Positions 22,702 through 32,468 of a stretch of 64,000 bases of DNA are shown here, piece by piece. A model generated the notes under the pieces. The model was not told the DNA's origin and ran no database searches. It worked only from the letters and a program-made list of their open reading frames with translations. The position numbers were made by a program, and so were the translations under genes. The stretch is from Lotus japonicus. Taxonomy: Eukaryota > Streptophyta > Magnoliopsida > Fabales > Fabaceae. The stretch covers positions 15,556,223-15,620,222 of the forward strand of contig NC_080043.1 in NCBI RefSeq assembly GCF_012489685.1, read 5' to 3'. The stretch's first letter is position 1. Every line of letters begins with the position of its first letter.

Positions 22702-23430
22702 GTTCTTGCTGAGTTTATTCAGTGTGACTAGGGTTTGAACTCGAATTCTGCGAATCCGAAAAACAAACAAGGTTTGGTTCTTCGGAGAACAATGCAGGGA
22801 TCGAAGATGAGTGGAGATTTTCAAAAGCTAAAGGGATGAAATTTGAATCCAATGGAATTGGTTCTCTCAAATCTCAAAACTGGGTTCAAATTTTAGGCAT
22901 AAGCATGCTTTTGATATAAATTAATTTTATGTAATAATATACATACTATGATGAGAAATATTTATAATAAATAAAAAGAGAAAACATGCTTGAAATATCA
23001 TTAAATATAGAAAAATCCAAATAATAAATTATTAGTAAATACTAATTAAATATCCTAAAATATTATTTTAAAAATAACCAATATTCAATGATATCATTGA
23101 CTTGTTTCAAAAACAATAAATGTTATCATTAACTAATTTTAATAATATATATATATTTATATTCTATAAAAGTAAAATTGACTTGACTTTGTATTAATGA
23201 TATTATTAATATTTGTTATTAACTAATTTTAATAATATATATATATATATCTATATTTATATTCTATAAAAGTAAAATTGACTTGACTTTGTATTAATGA
23301 TATTATTAATAGTTGCTAATATATTATTAATTAATTATATTAATTATTAATTATCAAACATTTATATATTTTTTTGGTACATATACAAATTTTCAATTAC
23401 TTAGAAATAATAAAAATATTAAATACATGA
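22702..23430. repeat. Duplicated RING-gene 5' region, copy B (orphan)
   Basis: Same orientation as copy A, offset about 2.58 kb. The TATA stretch of copy A (GCATTTTTATAAG on the plus strand) is altered here to ACATACTATGATGAG, so copy B probably has no core promoter. Inside it a further tandem duplication of about 85-90 bp (about 23135-23310) repeats the block ATTGACTTGACTTTGTATT. Confidence 0.85.
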
Positions 23431-23635
23431 GTAAACTACCCTGACCCCCTCAAATGTTTGAGAGAATAACACCTAGCTCATTCTTATCCAAAATCAACAT
23501 TCCACCGAATAATAATCTCAAAATTACATTTAGCTTCATTTTTCTCTAAAATCTACACCTCATCTCACCCCCTTTAACACCATCTAAAAGATGCTAACGA
23601 AATATTCCTTTTACTCAAAATTAATTAATCTAAAT

Positions 23636-24015
23636 ATTCTTTTTTCGAAAGCAAACTGATATATAAGATATTATAGTCAAGAATACACAAATCACCAACA
23701 AGAAGAGGGGACACAACAACTAAATAAAGACAGTGCACTAAAAACGCTCAAACAAGCCCCAAGACCAAACTATACAATTAGCCCTAAAAAAGAAAGTGGT
23801 TCGACCCTTACCAAAAGACCAATGAGGGAAGGATCAACTGAACTACCAAGAAAGCCTCCAAAGAATCAACCTAAAAACCCCTACACCCGATAAAAAAGAA
23901 AACAACCAACCACCACCTCTAAGGATGTTTGCTCGCTTGAATCATTGCCGCAATATGGTTCAGAGCAGTCACATTTGTGCAACCATACGTCATGCCCAAG
24001 CGTTTTCCCAACAAG
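23636..24015 (-). mobile_element. LINE 3' end
   Basis: Minus-strand reading runs from a short coding-like piece (TALNHIAAMIQAS, about 23985-23925) into a G/T-rich 3' region and ends in a TTTCGAAAAAAG tail at about 23640. Typical of plant L1-type 3' ends; no catalytic domain left. Confidence 0.45.
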
Positions 24016-25150
24016 AGGGACAATTAATCTAAATATAAATAATAAATAGATTAAACTATCCTAAAAATATCTTAAATTCCTCTAAATAAATAATAATAAT
24101 TGTACTTTATATTTAATATGGTTAAAATATTTCTAAGATAAAAATTATTTTATAAATAAATAAAATTGTCTATTTCATTCTCAAAATATAATTCTACAAT
24201 TTTCAAAATTTATTTTTACACCATTATATGAAAAAATAAACTCTTTATCTCAAACTTAATACATCAAACTTAAATTTTTTTTTACAGGAAATATCAAACT
24301 TAATTATCATAAACTTAAGTTTATTAAAGAATTATCAATAAGTTTACTAAACTTTAAAAAATAAGTTGGTTATTAGCTATATAGTCTAGTATTGGGGCAT
24401 GACTCAACGTTTAAGCTGGGTTGGATTTGTTTGGTTGTTGGGTTCCATTTTAGTTTCATCTGTGTATTTTTTACTATCATATCATATATATCATATTGCT
24501 TTCGGAAAAAAAAAATTGTGTTATTATGAGCACTTAGGCTCACATGACATTTTAAGTTGTATTTGTGGATATTGTAATGATTTTTTCTGATGGGTTTGCT
24601 AACATGTATAGTCGTCACAAAGAGTTACATATGTTCTCATACATACTTGTTCGGCTAAGGGATGACCAAATCTGAATAAGGACGTATGACACTGTGAAAG
24701 ACTGATTTGTAAGATTGCTCATCAGTGAAAGTTGTCAGACCATTTTTTTATTTATATAATAATTAATTATAAGATATTTTATAAATATTTTTATATATTT
24801 AATTTGAAAATATTTTTCTTCATTTATAATTTTTTATAGTATTATAGAAATTTTAATATATCTTATAAATATGTTTACCATAAAAAATATAAATAAAAAA
24901 TAAATTTAATTATACTAATTAATTCTTGTGTAGAAAAATTTAAGATATTGTATAAACATTTAGAATATTTATATATGATAATATATTTATTATTTTTTGT
25001 AAGACAATTTTATCTATTTACATAGTGTTAAAGTGAAATAGGAAAAAGAATAGAGATAAGTGAAAAGTGAGATATATGATGTGACAAGAATAGAAAGAGA
25101 GAGAGAGAGAAAAAAAGTAAAGGTGTTCGAAGGAGTCAATATTGTATAGT
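24016..25150. other. AT-rich intergenic DNA
   Basis: No gene or element boundaries recognised. A GA-repeat (GAGAGAGAGAGA) lies near 25096-25110. Confidence 0.45.
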
Positions 25151-25440
25151 GATATTTTTTTTGCTACATCGGAAAAATAAGGAATAACCAAACGATCCCG
25201 TAGCAAAAGATCTCCAAGTCTGGAGGTGGAACCTCAAGCAAGCAAAGACTCATGGACAGAGAGGACGTTCCCCTTCTAGCTAGCCAGTCTGCTGGGAGAT
25301 TGCAATCTCTGTTGATTGATGACAGTTGCACCATCCACCTTCGTCCCTGCAACTCTTTGATCTCATCGAGGATGGGAAAGAATAAGCGGCTCTCACTATC
25401 CTCCAAAGCTCTCAACAGGTCACCTCAATCCACATTGCAG
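25150..25440 (-). mobile_element. LINE RNase H-domain fragment and 3' tail
   Basis: The minus-strand frame at 25164-25415 encodes the C-terminal part of the RNase H-like domain of plant L1 LINEs: IKELQGRRWMVQLSSINRDC, then NLPADWLARRG with the conserved AD-WLA core, then a PPP.L hydrophobic tail. The tail at about 25150-25165 is oligo(A) on the minus strand. Upstream reverse transcriptase is missing. Confidence 0.6.
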
Positions 25441-25599
25441 ACTATAGTTTTTGAAAATTGTTTTATGTTTTTTAAGATTGAAAACATATTTGTTTTGAAA
25501 TACTAAAAATAGTTTTTGAAAACGGTTCTCAATTTCATTTTTTAAAACTAAAATACCAGAACAGTTTCTGTTTTGGTTTTTAATTTTTTTTTTCATTCT

Positions 25600-27030
25600 C
25601 TTAGATGGTTTGTTCCTCTTCTCCTTCTCTGTCTAGAGTTCCTCTCCCAATCTCACGTCTACGGCGGCGTGTGCCGCGTTTAGCGAAAGCCCACAGGGTT
25701 TCTGTTTTTAGATAATGATGCAGATGACGAAGGGGACCTCTCTGTGAGAGCGATGGAGCAGATCAGGCTATAGGAAAAGGAGGGCTTGCCTTTCTGTCGA
25801 TTACTCTGCTCGTCGATGGGACCCCGAATTTCGTTGACTATTTCATGTTTCATGGTCTCTTTGGCCACAACAGAAGCGTGTAAATGTCTTTGTTCAGAGA
25901 CAAAGGAGGTTTGGGAGGGCTTGTCGGTTCGGCTTCGTAATGTACCCGTCTCTGAAGCTGGCTACACGCGCGATTAACATGCTCAACAAGGCTTTTGTGG
26001 GGGACTCATTTCCTTTCGGTAGCTCTTGCAAGGTTTCCAAGGTCGGGGAGTGTTGGGCTGAGTTATGTTGTGTGTTTTTCATCGCCACCATCGGTGGAGG
26101 TTCATGGAGTTGGTGTTCTTTCGATGAAGAAGAAAGGATGATCTCAAGGCTCTCCAGGGATTCACCTTACCTTGGCTGTCCGGCGGCGGTTCTATTCCAT
26201 TAGACCCTTGTTGTTGGGTGCTTGGGAGGCTCAGTTGCTGGAAAAAGGGACGATACCCCATTGAGGCCCTTTTTCTAGAATTGGGTGAGTCCCTCTGTTT
26301 TTGCTGGTGACGTTTTTCTAGGTTCTTCTCCCCCTTCTCCGGTCTTTGGTGGTGTTGGTGAGGATCAAGTGGACGATGAGTTGGTTGTGATGATGGAGTG
26401 GCAGAGGAAGGGTCGGCCAAGGAAAGTCTTAGCGTGTGGTAAGCAGAAGGAGTTAGGGGTTCTGAACTTCTGATTTATGAGGTCGCCAAGGTACTAGTGG
26501 TAGAGGTTTCTACTGATAGGGATTCTTCTCTAATTCATCCGAAGGCCCGCACTTCCGCTCGTGCTTTGACGAGAGCTCGTAGGGACTTCTTACTTGTCAA
26601 ACAACTTGGAGTCGTTCCCACCGGTTCTGATGAGGGCGTCATTCACAGCTTTGTTGACCATCTCATCGCTACCCATCCGAGACATTACAGAGCTTGGTTT
26701 GGTCTGCTCGTTTCTGGGTCTATTTCTAGTTTTCATGGGTGTTGGTGTGCTGCCATTTTTTCTTGTTAGCCCCTCTCTGGTTATGTCTCTCTTGTAGTCT
26801 TGGTTTGCTCTTTGCTGGGGTTTTCTCAAGCCTTGAGGTTTTTAGGTTGTTTTGTCGGTGCTGGTTGCTTTGTTCCTGGTTCTGCCGCATGGGCTTTCAG
26901 GGATGGCAGTGTTCTTTAGGTTGTTTCTCTTAGGCTTTAAGAGTTTTTCTGTCTCTTTTTAATCATTTTGAGGAGGGTTGTGAATCTTGTCAATTTCCTC
27001 ATTATTATATCAATATACTTTTGCTTTTAA
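25600..27030 (+). mobile_element. LINE fragment: ORF1-like region and 3' end
   Basis: Plus-strand frames, broken several times, give ORF1-like sequence (RAINMLNKAFVGDSFPFGSS, about 25970-26030; basic RKGRPRKVLACGKQ, about 26405-26445). A long pyrimidine-rich 3' region follows, ending TATATCAATATAC...oligo(A) at 27000-27035. The RKGRPRKV motif matches the remnant at 7.0 kb, so both are likely one LINE family. Confidence 0.5.
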
Positions 27031-27035
27031 AAAAA

Positions 27036-27403
27036 ATAATAACTTTTTTAATATTAGAAAACATCTCATATAAATAATAAGGAATTAATAAAGATTGGAG
27101 ATAGAAAATAAAATAAAAAAGCACAAGTGAAAGTAATAAGAAATAAAAAGTGGAGTGTGAATATACCATTATAGAAAAAATAAAGAAAAAGCCAAAAACA
27201 CAACAAAATCCAGGTGAGATTGTTCCAGCTACTACAATGGTCTTCTCACTCTTCTGCAGCCATGTGCTGAATCTGCTGTCAGAGTTTCCCTTGTCACAGA
27301 CAAAATCAATTAAAAACCAAAATCACAGTATGTTTGGCAAAAAACAGCCATACCTACCCACATAGCCATTCCATAAACCAATCACACCTTGGAAGATAGC
27401 TGC
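27036..27403. other. Spacer without a recognised gene
   Basis: AT-rich. A 71-aa plus frame (27150-27365) has no domain and no neighbouring splice or promoter support. Confidence 0.35.
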
Positions 27404-27764
27404 TTTGTAAAGTGTTATAAAACTCGGCTCGAACCGGCCAGTTCGACCGGTTGAGCCGGGAACCGGACCCTAAGCCGGTTCGAGCCGAGCATCGGATCGG
27501 CCATGCAATCCACCCGCTGCGAACCGAAAAAAACCGGCCGGTTCAGTCAAAAAACCGGTGACTCGGTCCTTACGGTTGGACCGGTTCGCCATTTAAAAAA
27601 AAAACTGAAAACTCAATGTAAAACAGAACAAAACTGTGTCGTTTCAGGAGTAGGGTTTCAAACTCTAATTCACGTTCACGGTTCCATTCACCCATTCTTC
27701 CTCATCGATTGCGGCTTCCAATTCCAGCCTGCGTCGCCGCTCCACCACGCCTTGCTCACGGTTC

Positions 27765-28062
27765 ACGGGTCGTAGTGAACGGTATCAGAAGCAAGGTGTG
27801 AGATTCCATCTTCATGGGCACTACCCATCACCATCTCAACCTGCTCCAGCTTCTAGGCAACATCAGCCATGTCGGAGGAACGCACCTTGTAACCTAAAGC
27901 CGCCAGAAGCTCATCCACTCCAGCGGCGCCGCCGTGTTCCTCCTCCCACATCTTGGCCTTGCCGTTCGGCATTGACGAGCATTCACCTTTCACAGTACCA
28001 ACACTGTTCCTCCCACTCCCAGTGTTGCCTCCTTTGCAGCTATCTTGGTGATCTCTCTTCAT
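27765..28062 (-). pseudogene. Captured DELLA N-terminus (DELLA and TVHYNP motifs), truncated
   Basis: From the ATG at 28062 the minus strand encodes 69 aa starting MKRDHQ, with KMWEEEHGG, then VDELLAALGYKVRSSDMADV, ending in TAG at 27853. The stop replaces the glutamine codon expected before KLEQ. Past the stop the frame continues as KLEQVEMVMGS and HLASDTVHYDP, then leaves DELLA sequence at about 27765. These are the two motifs by which DELLA proteins (gibberellin-signalling repressors of the GRAS family) contact the GID1 receptor. The whole GRAS domain is missing. The fragment lies inside a hAT-like element. A 69-aa DELLA-motif peptide is the most that could be made from it. Confidence 0.9.
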
Positions 28063-28345
28063 TTTTTTTGCCAACCCAGAAGAAGAAGAAGAAATTGAAG
28101 AAGTGAAGAATGGATTAGAATCTAAATTGGGTCATGTGAAGTTGTGGAATTTCAAAATTGAAGAAAAGAGGGTGAGATTGTGGGCGGTGGCTCGGCGACC
28201 CTGGGCTCTTGCCCGGGCTCGTTGGCTGGCTCCGTCTTTTTCAGGACCTTTTTACAGAGAGAAGAAACCAAAAAATTGAAGAATTCTTGGGCAATTTTGA
28301 GAAGCTGAGTGAATGAAAAGGTCAAAAGTTCAAGTTTATATAAAT
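28063..28345 (-). promoter_or_regulatory. Captured DELLA 5'UTR and possible TATA box
   Basis: Upstream of the DELLA ATG lies about 270 bp of UTR-like sequence (CTTCTTCTTCTTCTGG just before the ATG). On the minus strand TTTATATAAAC is at about 28334-28344. Spacing would suit a natural promoter carried along with the coding piece. Motif and position only. Confidence 0.4.
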
Positions 28346-28919
28346 GGACACTTGCAGAATGTGAGTGATAGTGGAGAGAAAGCTGGTGGGAGGGAAGAAA
28401 TGGAACCATGAAGGAAAACCGATGAGGCGATGAACATTGTTTATGTCTCTGTGCATGTTGTTTTCTTTTTTGGGTCAAAGTGTGAAATGATTTGTTTATG
28501 TCAGTGATCAGTCTTTGCTATTGGGCAACCTCACTAGAAATCCCAGTTAGATAGACTTATAGATAAATTCGAGTAAAATTCATAAACTATTTTACTATTC
28601 TAGCTTCTTCTAGTTTTTTCCGATTGTTTTTTATCTCTAGTTTACATTTGTGGATTATTTCTAGCGAACTGATGAGTTTGGGCCTGTTAGCTCACTTCTT
28701 TGCTACTAGGACAACATAATTGTGATTTTATCTCTTTTTTAAATGCCAAAAAGTTTCAATCTTGAGCTTGCTTCATAACTATTATGGTATTTTGAATTTT
28801 TTTTTGTCAACCGAGTCAAACGGTTCAACCAGTGACCCAGTGGTTGAACCATTGACTCATTGACCCAGTGCTTCGACCGAGTCGATTACCAATCCGAGTC
28901 TGATAACACTGTTTGTAAT

Positions 28920-29226
28920 CCTTTTTGAGTACTGATACAATTAAATCATGGGAAAGCAAGTGACCGGTCAGTTATCAAAGAAACAACACAAAATATGTAA
29001 AGTCTTAACTGGGCAGAGGTATCAAAGTCTTAACTGAACTTAGAGTCAAGCCCTAACTTGAAAATCAATGAGTTATGTTCCCAAAGAGAATCAAAATTAA
29101 AATCAGCAACTAAACTAAACCTGCTATATCTATAAACCTAGGAAAAATAAATGTAATCATAATCATTTACAGACATAGCAGAAAAATCCTTCACAAAAAG
29201 ATAGAAAACTTGGAACCCAAGCAAGG
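28920..29226. other. Spacer between the hAT-like element and the unknown gene
   Basis: No element or coding region recognised. Probably contains the 3' UTR of the minus-strand gene that ends at 29398. Confidence 0.4.
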
Positions 29227-29382
29227 GTGAACTAACTGAACACATAGTTAAAACACAGCCATCGTAAACTATGTCTTCAGTCTTCGGTTTGAAGGCATAG
29301 TTCGGTGAACTAACTGAACACATAGTTAGAACACAGCCACCGTGAACTATGTCTTCAGTCTTCGGTCTGAAGACATGGTTCG
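29227..29382. repeat. Tandem duplication, 2 x 78 bp
   Basis: Units 29227-29304 and 29305-29382 both begin GTGAACTAACTGAACACATA and differ at only a few positions. The array ends 16 bp past the stop codon of the minus-strand gene and so lies in its 3' UTR. Confidence 0.9.
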
Positions 29383-29397
29383 ATGGCGGTGTTTGAG

Positions 29398-30219
29398 TCA
29401 GTTTTTGACGACGGAGCAAACATGTCCATCGTCGACAATCTCCGGCTCACTGCAGCCGCCATCAGTCTCCGACTCCAATCGCCGAACACGCTTTCTCACC
29501 TCATCCAATTCCATTTCCAAGAAATAAATCCTCTCGCTCAGCAAGAAATTCTCATCTATCAATTCAGCAATGCGCTTTCCTTTTTGACTAACCCTATTCT
29601 CCAAGTTCAGTTCATCAGGGTAAATCATCTCGAACCTGCTCAGTAAATAGTTCAGTTCCTTATCGCTCTCTGCGCCGTCGCTTCCGCCGGAGATGACCTC
29701 TGATTCCTCATCGGAGTCTCGCCGGAGACGGATCCGGCCCTTCATGGTGCCGTACAAGTCGATGCCCCACTCGTCGTCCTTCTCAATCCAGCACAAATTC
29801 TCCCTCGTCGGCGTCATAACCGGCGTCGTCGGCTGGACCGACGGTGACACCAGTGACGTGATGCCGCCGGATCTCTTCGCGCGGATTAAGTACGACGTCG
29901 TGTTGCGCGGCGCGAACGGCGCAGAGAGACGTTGGCGGCCACCGCCGTGGGGCCTCCGCTTCGAGTGGTGGAACCGGCGGCGCTTGTGGCCGTAGCGTTG
30001 CGAATCCCTCGGGTTGCCGGAGCTTTGACCCGGACCTGACCCGATACGGCGGTGTTCCTCGCGCGTCCAGTTGACTCGACCCGGATAGCGGTTGTTGAAC
30101 AGTGGTGGGTGGGCCAGCACGGCGGGGTTTTCTGGCGGGTAAAGCGGCGGTGGTTGCGGCCAAACGACGTAGTTTTGGTGGATCTGAGAGTGACCCATCA
30201 TTTGGAACGGGTCGTTCAT
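29398..30219 (-). CDS. Unknown plant protein with basic disordered N-terminus and C-terminal coiled coil, 273 aa
   Basis: Intronless 273-codon frame with a clear ATG (start MNDPFQMMGHSQ). Residues 20-45 are proline-rich (PQPPPLYPPENPAV). About residues 50-100 are rich in R, G, H and K (RYGHKRRRFHHSKRRPHGGGR), suggesting nuclear or RNA/DNA contact. A conserved-looking core WIEKDDEWGIDLYGTMKGRI follows at about 144-163, then an acidic stretch. Residues 190-255 form a heptad-rich coiled coil (ELNYLLSRFEMIYPDELNLE onward). I do not recognise a named family; the core and coiled coil suggest a real conserved protein. GC content is above its surroundings. A (TA)n run lies about 100 bp upstream. Confidence 0.75.
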   Translation of the reverse strand: MNDPFQMMGHSQIHQNYVVWPQPPPLYPPENPAVLAHPPLFNNRYPGRVNWTREEHRRIGSGPGQSSGNPRDSQRYGHKRRRFHHSKRRPHGGGRQRLSAPFAPRNTTSYLIRAKRSGGITSLVSPSVQPTTPVMTPTRENLCWIEKDDEWGIDLYGTMKGRIRLRRDSDEESEVISGGSDGAESDKELNYLLSRFEMIYPDELNLENRVSQKGKRIAELIDENFLLSERIYFLEMELDEVRKRVRRLESETDGGCSEPEIVDDGHVCSVVKN

Positions 30220-30317
30220 CGAAGAGAGAGAAGCGAAGCTATGAGGTGATCAACGTAGAATCAGTGTTATATTGTGATTTGTGTTTGGAATTTTATTGAA
30301 AAAATTAAATCATTTAA

Positions 30318-30320
<3 letters not shown>

Positions 30321-30350
<30 letters not shown>
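30321..30350. repeat. (TA)n microsatellite
   Basis: About 14 TA units, roughly 100 bp upstream of the minus-strand start codon at 30219, so within its probable promoter. Confidence 0.95.
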
Positions 30351-30352
<2 letters not shown>

Positions 30353-30729
30353 AATTGCATTTAAATGTATAATCATGTGAAATAGATAGAGATGAATCAG
30401 ATGATTGGATTTTTAATTGAATCTAAGAGATATTTAAATACACATCTAGTTTTTTTTTTTACAAAGGAAAAAAAAGTACACATCTAGTTCAGTATTGAAC
30501 TTTTTTTTGGTTAATCTAATCTAATTTTATTGAGCTCAAAATGTAATATCGAAATCCTGTCGCCTATCAAGTGAAAAGTTTATCTTCAGGGGAGTTGAGT
30601 TAGTATTCAGCATGAAATGATAAAAGTTTTTTTTTTACTCATCTTACTCTTATTTCAAATTAAAATTATTTTACAATTTATATAATTTAAATTTATACTA
30701 ATTTATAAAAAAATTGAAATTATTTTGGT
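30351..30729. other. AT-rich intergenic DNA
   Basis: Homopolymer runs and no coding signal. Confidence 0.45.
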
Positions 30730-31170
30730 ACAACTTCATAAAGAAAAAAACAAGAAACGCGAGAAATCCCGAGCTAAGGCCTCAAAGTGGTGATGTCCAT
30801 TGCATCAGCCAAAAGAATCAAACTTATATCCTCGAGTGGATTCCTCAACAATCACTAAAACTTCATCCTGACTAGCTCCAATCTTAGCGAATAAATCTGC
30901 ACAAGACGTAACCCTGTCTCAGAGTGCGATCAAAATCCACCCGCCTATGAAGAAGCTCCCTAATGTCACAAACTACATAGGAATACAAGTGTATTAATGG
31001 GGGCTCAAACTTCACGAGACTCACTGCATTAAGAGAATCCGACTGGCATTCCACCATCCAATAGCCACGATTCCAGGCAATAGAGAGACCATAAAATATT
31101 GCCAAAAGCTTGGGGTGGGGAATATGCATATCATTAAAAATGCCATAAAACTCACCCTTCCACATTCCAT
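30730..31170 (-). mobile_element. LINE RNase H-domain fragment
   Basis: Minus-strand translation gives KLLAIFYGLSIAWNRGYWMV then ECQSDSLNAVSL, the region of the plant L1 RNase H-like domain with the conserved ESDS-type core. After one frameshift comes GASQDEVLVIVEESTRGYKF. It ends with a TTCATAAAG-type tail at about 30735. The reverse transcriptase is missing. Confidence 0.6.
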
Positions 31171-31675
31171 AAGTGCTAAAAAAATTAAAATTAAAACATT
31201 ATTTAAAATTTAGAAATTTTTTATTTATATAGTTTTTTTACGGATGTTCTCACCTATTCGGGATATGCTTGCATGTTTCTCAACTCTCTCGACCTAGAGG
31301 TTCAAATAGACAATTTTCACCACTGCGACCAACACACGTTGGGTTTATTGATATTAACTTTTTCACTTGTTATTACTTAGATAAAACTATTTGCCTAATT
31401 ATATAATTTTCTGATTAATTATTATTTTTTATAAAATAATTAAATAATATTTATTTTTACTATTTATCACTCACTACTATTCAACTAAAATGTATTCTCT
31501 AAATATATAGTTTTGATTTAAGAATAAACTAATCTATACAAATATTAATCTTAATTTATACTGACAGGTTGACTAATTTATAAAAACATAAATATTAGTA
31601 AAGAAATTAATTAATTTTTTAAAATATATTAATTTATTACTATGTATTTATATTTTTTTATTTTATTTCAGATAC
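31171..31675. other. AT-rich intergenic DNA
   Basis: Nothing recognised apart from the left copy of the target-site duplication of the following SINE. Confidence 0.45.
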
Positions 31676-31688
31676 GAAGTATTATTAA

Positions 31689-31803
31689 ATCTTCGTAAGA
31701 TAACTCAAGTGGTAGGAGCTGGATGACATATGGGTTGGGTAAAGGGAGGCCCAGGAATCGATTATTGGCTGATGTAATTTATCTTTCCAATGTAAAAAAA
31801 ATT
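31689..31803 (+). mobile_element. tRNA-derived SINE, 115 bp (second copy)
   Basis: A-box-like AACTCAAGTGGTAGGAGCTGG and B-box-like GGAATCGATT, ending CTTTCCAATGTAAAAAAA. Flanked by a perfect 13-bp duplication GAAGTATTATTAA (31676-31688, 31804-31816). Same length and order of motifs as the copy at 13440-13554 but more diverged inside. Confidence 0.85.
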
Positions 31804-31816
31804 GAAGTATTATTAA

Positions 31817-32468
31817 TTGTATTTTTTTATATGTATTTATTTCTAGACTAAAATCTCTCATTTTAGACACGAGGGACCCAAATTGTAGAAACACAAGATG
31901 AGGAACAAAAAGTGCAATTAAGCCTTCTAAAAATAAGTGGAATCATTCATTCAAAATTTATTGTTCAATTAAAACGAAAATTATACACATCTCATATAAT
32001 ATGATTGGAGAACTTCACTAGGTTTTTATCCGACTGAGTTTTTCCTAGTAAGGTTTTAACGATACTCACTCCCAAGCTATGTTTTGCAGTTCTCTAGCAT
32101 GAGAGGAGTGTTCTCATGGTTAATTTCTTATATCAATATATATTTTTGTTGTCAAAAAAATGATCGGAGAACTTCATGAAAATGATATAAAGAGCATGAT
32201 AGAAGTTGTCATTCACAAAATGGCAAAATGTAAATATAATGTACAAACATCTTATTATCTTTAGTTTCATCCAATTGTCTGGTCACATTATCTAAGAATT
32301 TGATTATGGTAATACTAACCTTTGAAGTCAAACTTTTCTAAATGCAACATAAGGCTGAAAGTTTATAGATCAAAATGAATCTTTATGTACAATATGGTAC
32401 TGTATGTTTGGGTTATAATTAATACTCTATGAAACTTTATGTACACCTTGATAATTGTTGGGATATAA
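31817..32468. other. Callose synthase 3' flank with a LINE-like tail
   Basis: At 32020-32160 a plus-strand stretch ends TATATCAATATATATTTTTG plus oligo(A), like the other LINE tails. The part nearest 32469 is probably the 3' UTR of the callose synthase gene; no strong poly(A) signal was picked out. Confidence 0.4.

Larger units (their letters stand above)
27411..28911 (-). mobile_element. hAT-like non-autonomous element carrying a DELLA gene fragment
   Basis: The ends are inverted (AGTGTTATAAAACTCGG at 27411; right end reads CCGAGTCTGATAACACTG) and lie between direct copies of TTTGTAA (27404-27410 and 28912-28918; 7 of 8 bases match if extended to 8 bp). Both subterminal regions are rich in GGTTCGA/ACCGG/GAGTC repeats. 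The 1.5-kb size, inverted ends and short duplication suggest a hAT-type non-autonomous transposon, though the duplication is one base short of the usual 8. No transposase. The middle holds a DELLA 5' region on the minus strand. Confidence 0.72.

Noticed and set aside
27798..28106. 102-aa plus-strand frame opposite the DELLA fragment
   Set aside because: The minus strand matches DELLA motif by motif; the plus frame is its antisense shadow.
29783..30163. 126-aa minus and 100-aa plus frames over the 273-aa gene
   Set aside because: Alternative frames of a GC-rich, arginine-rich coding region.
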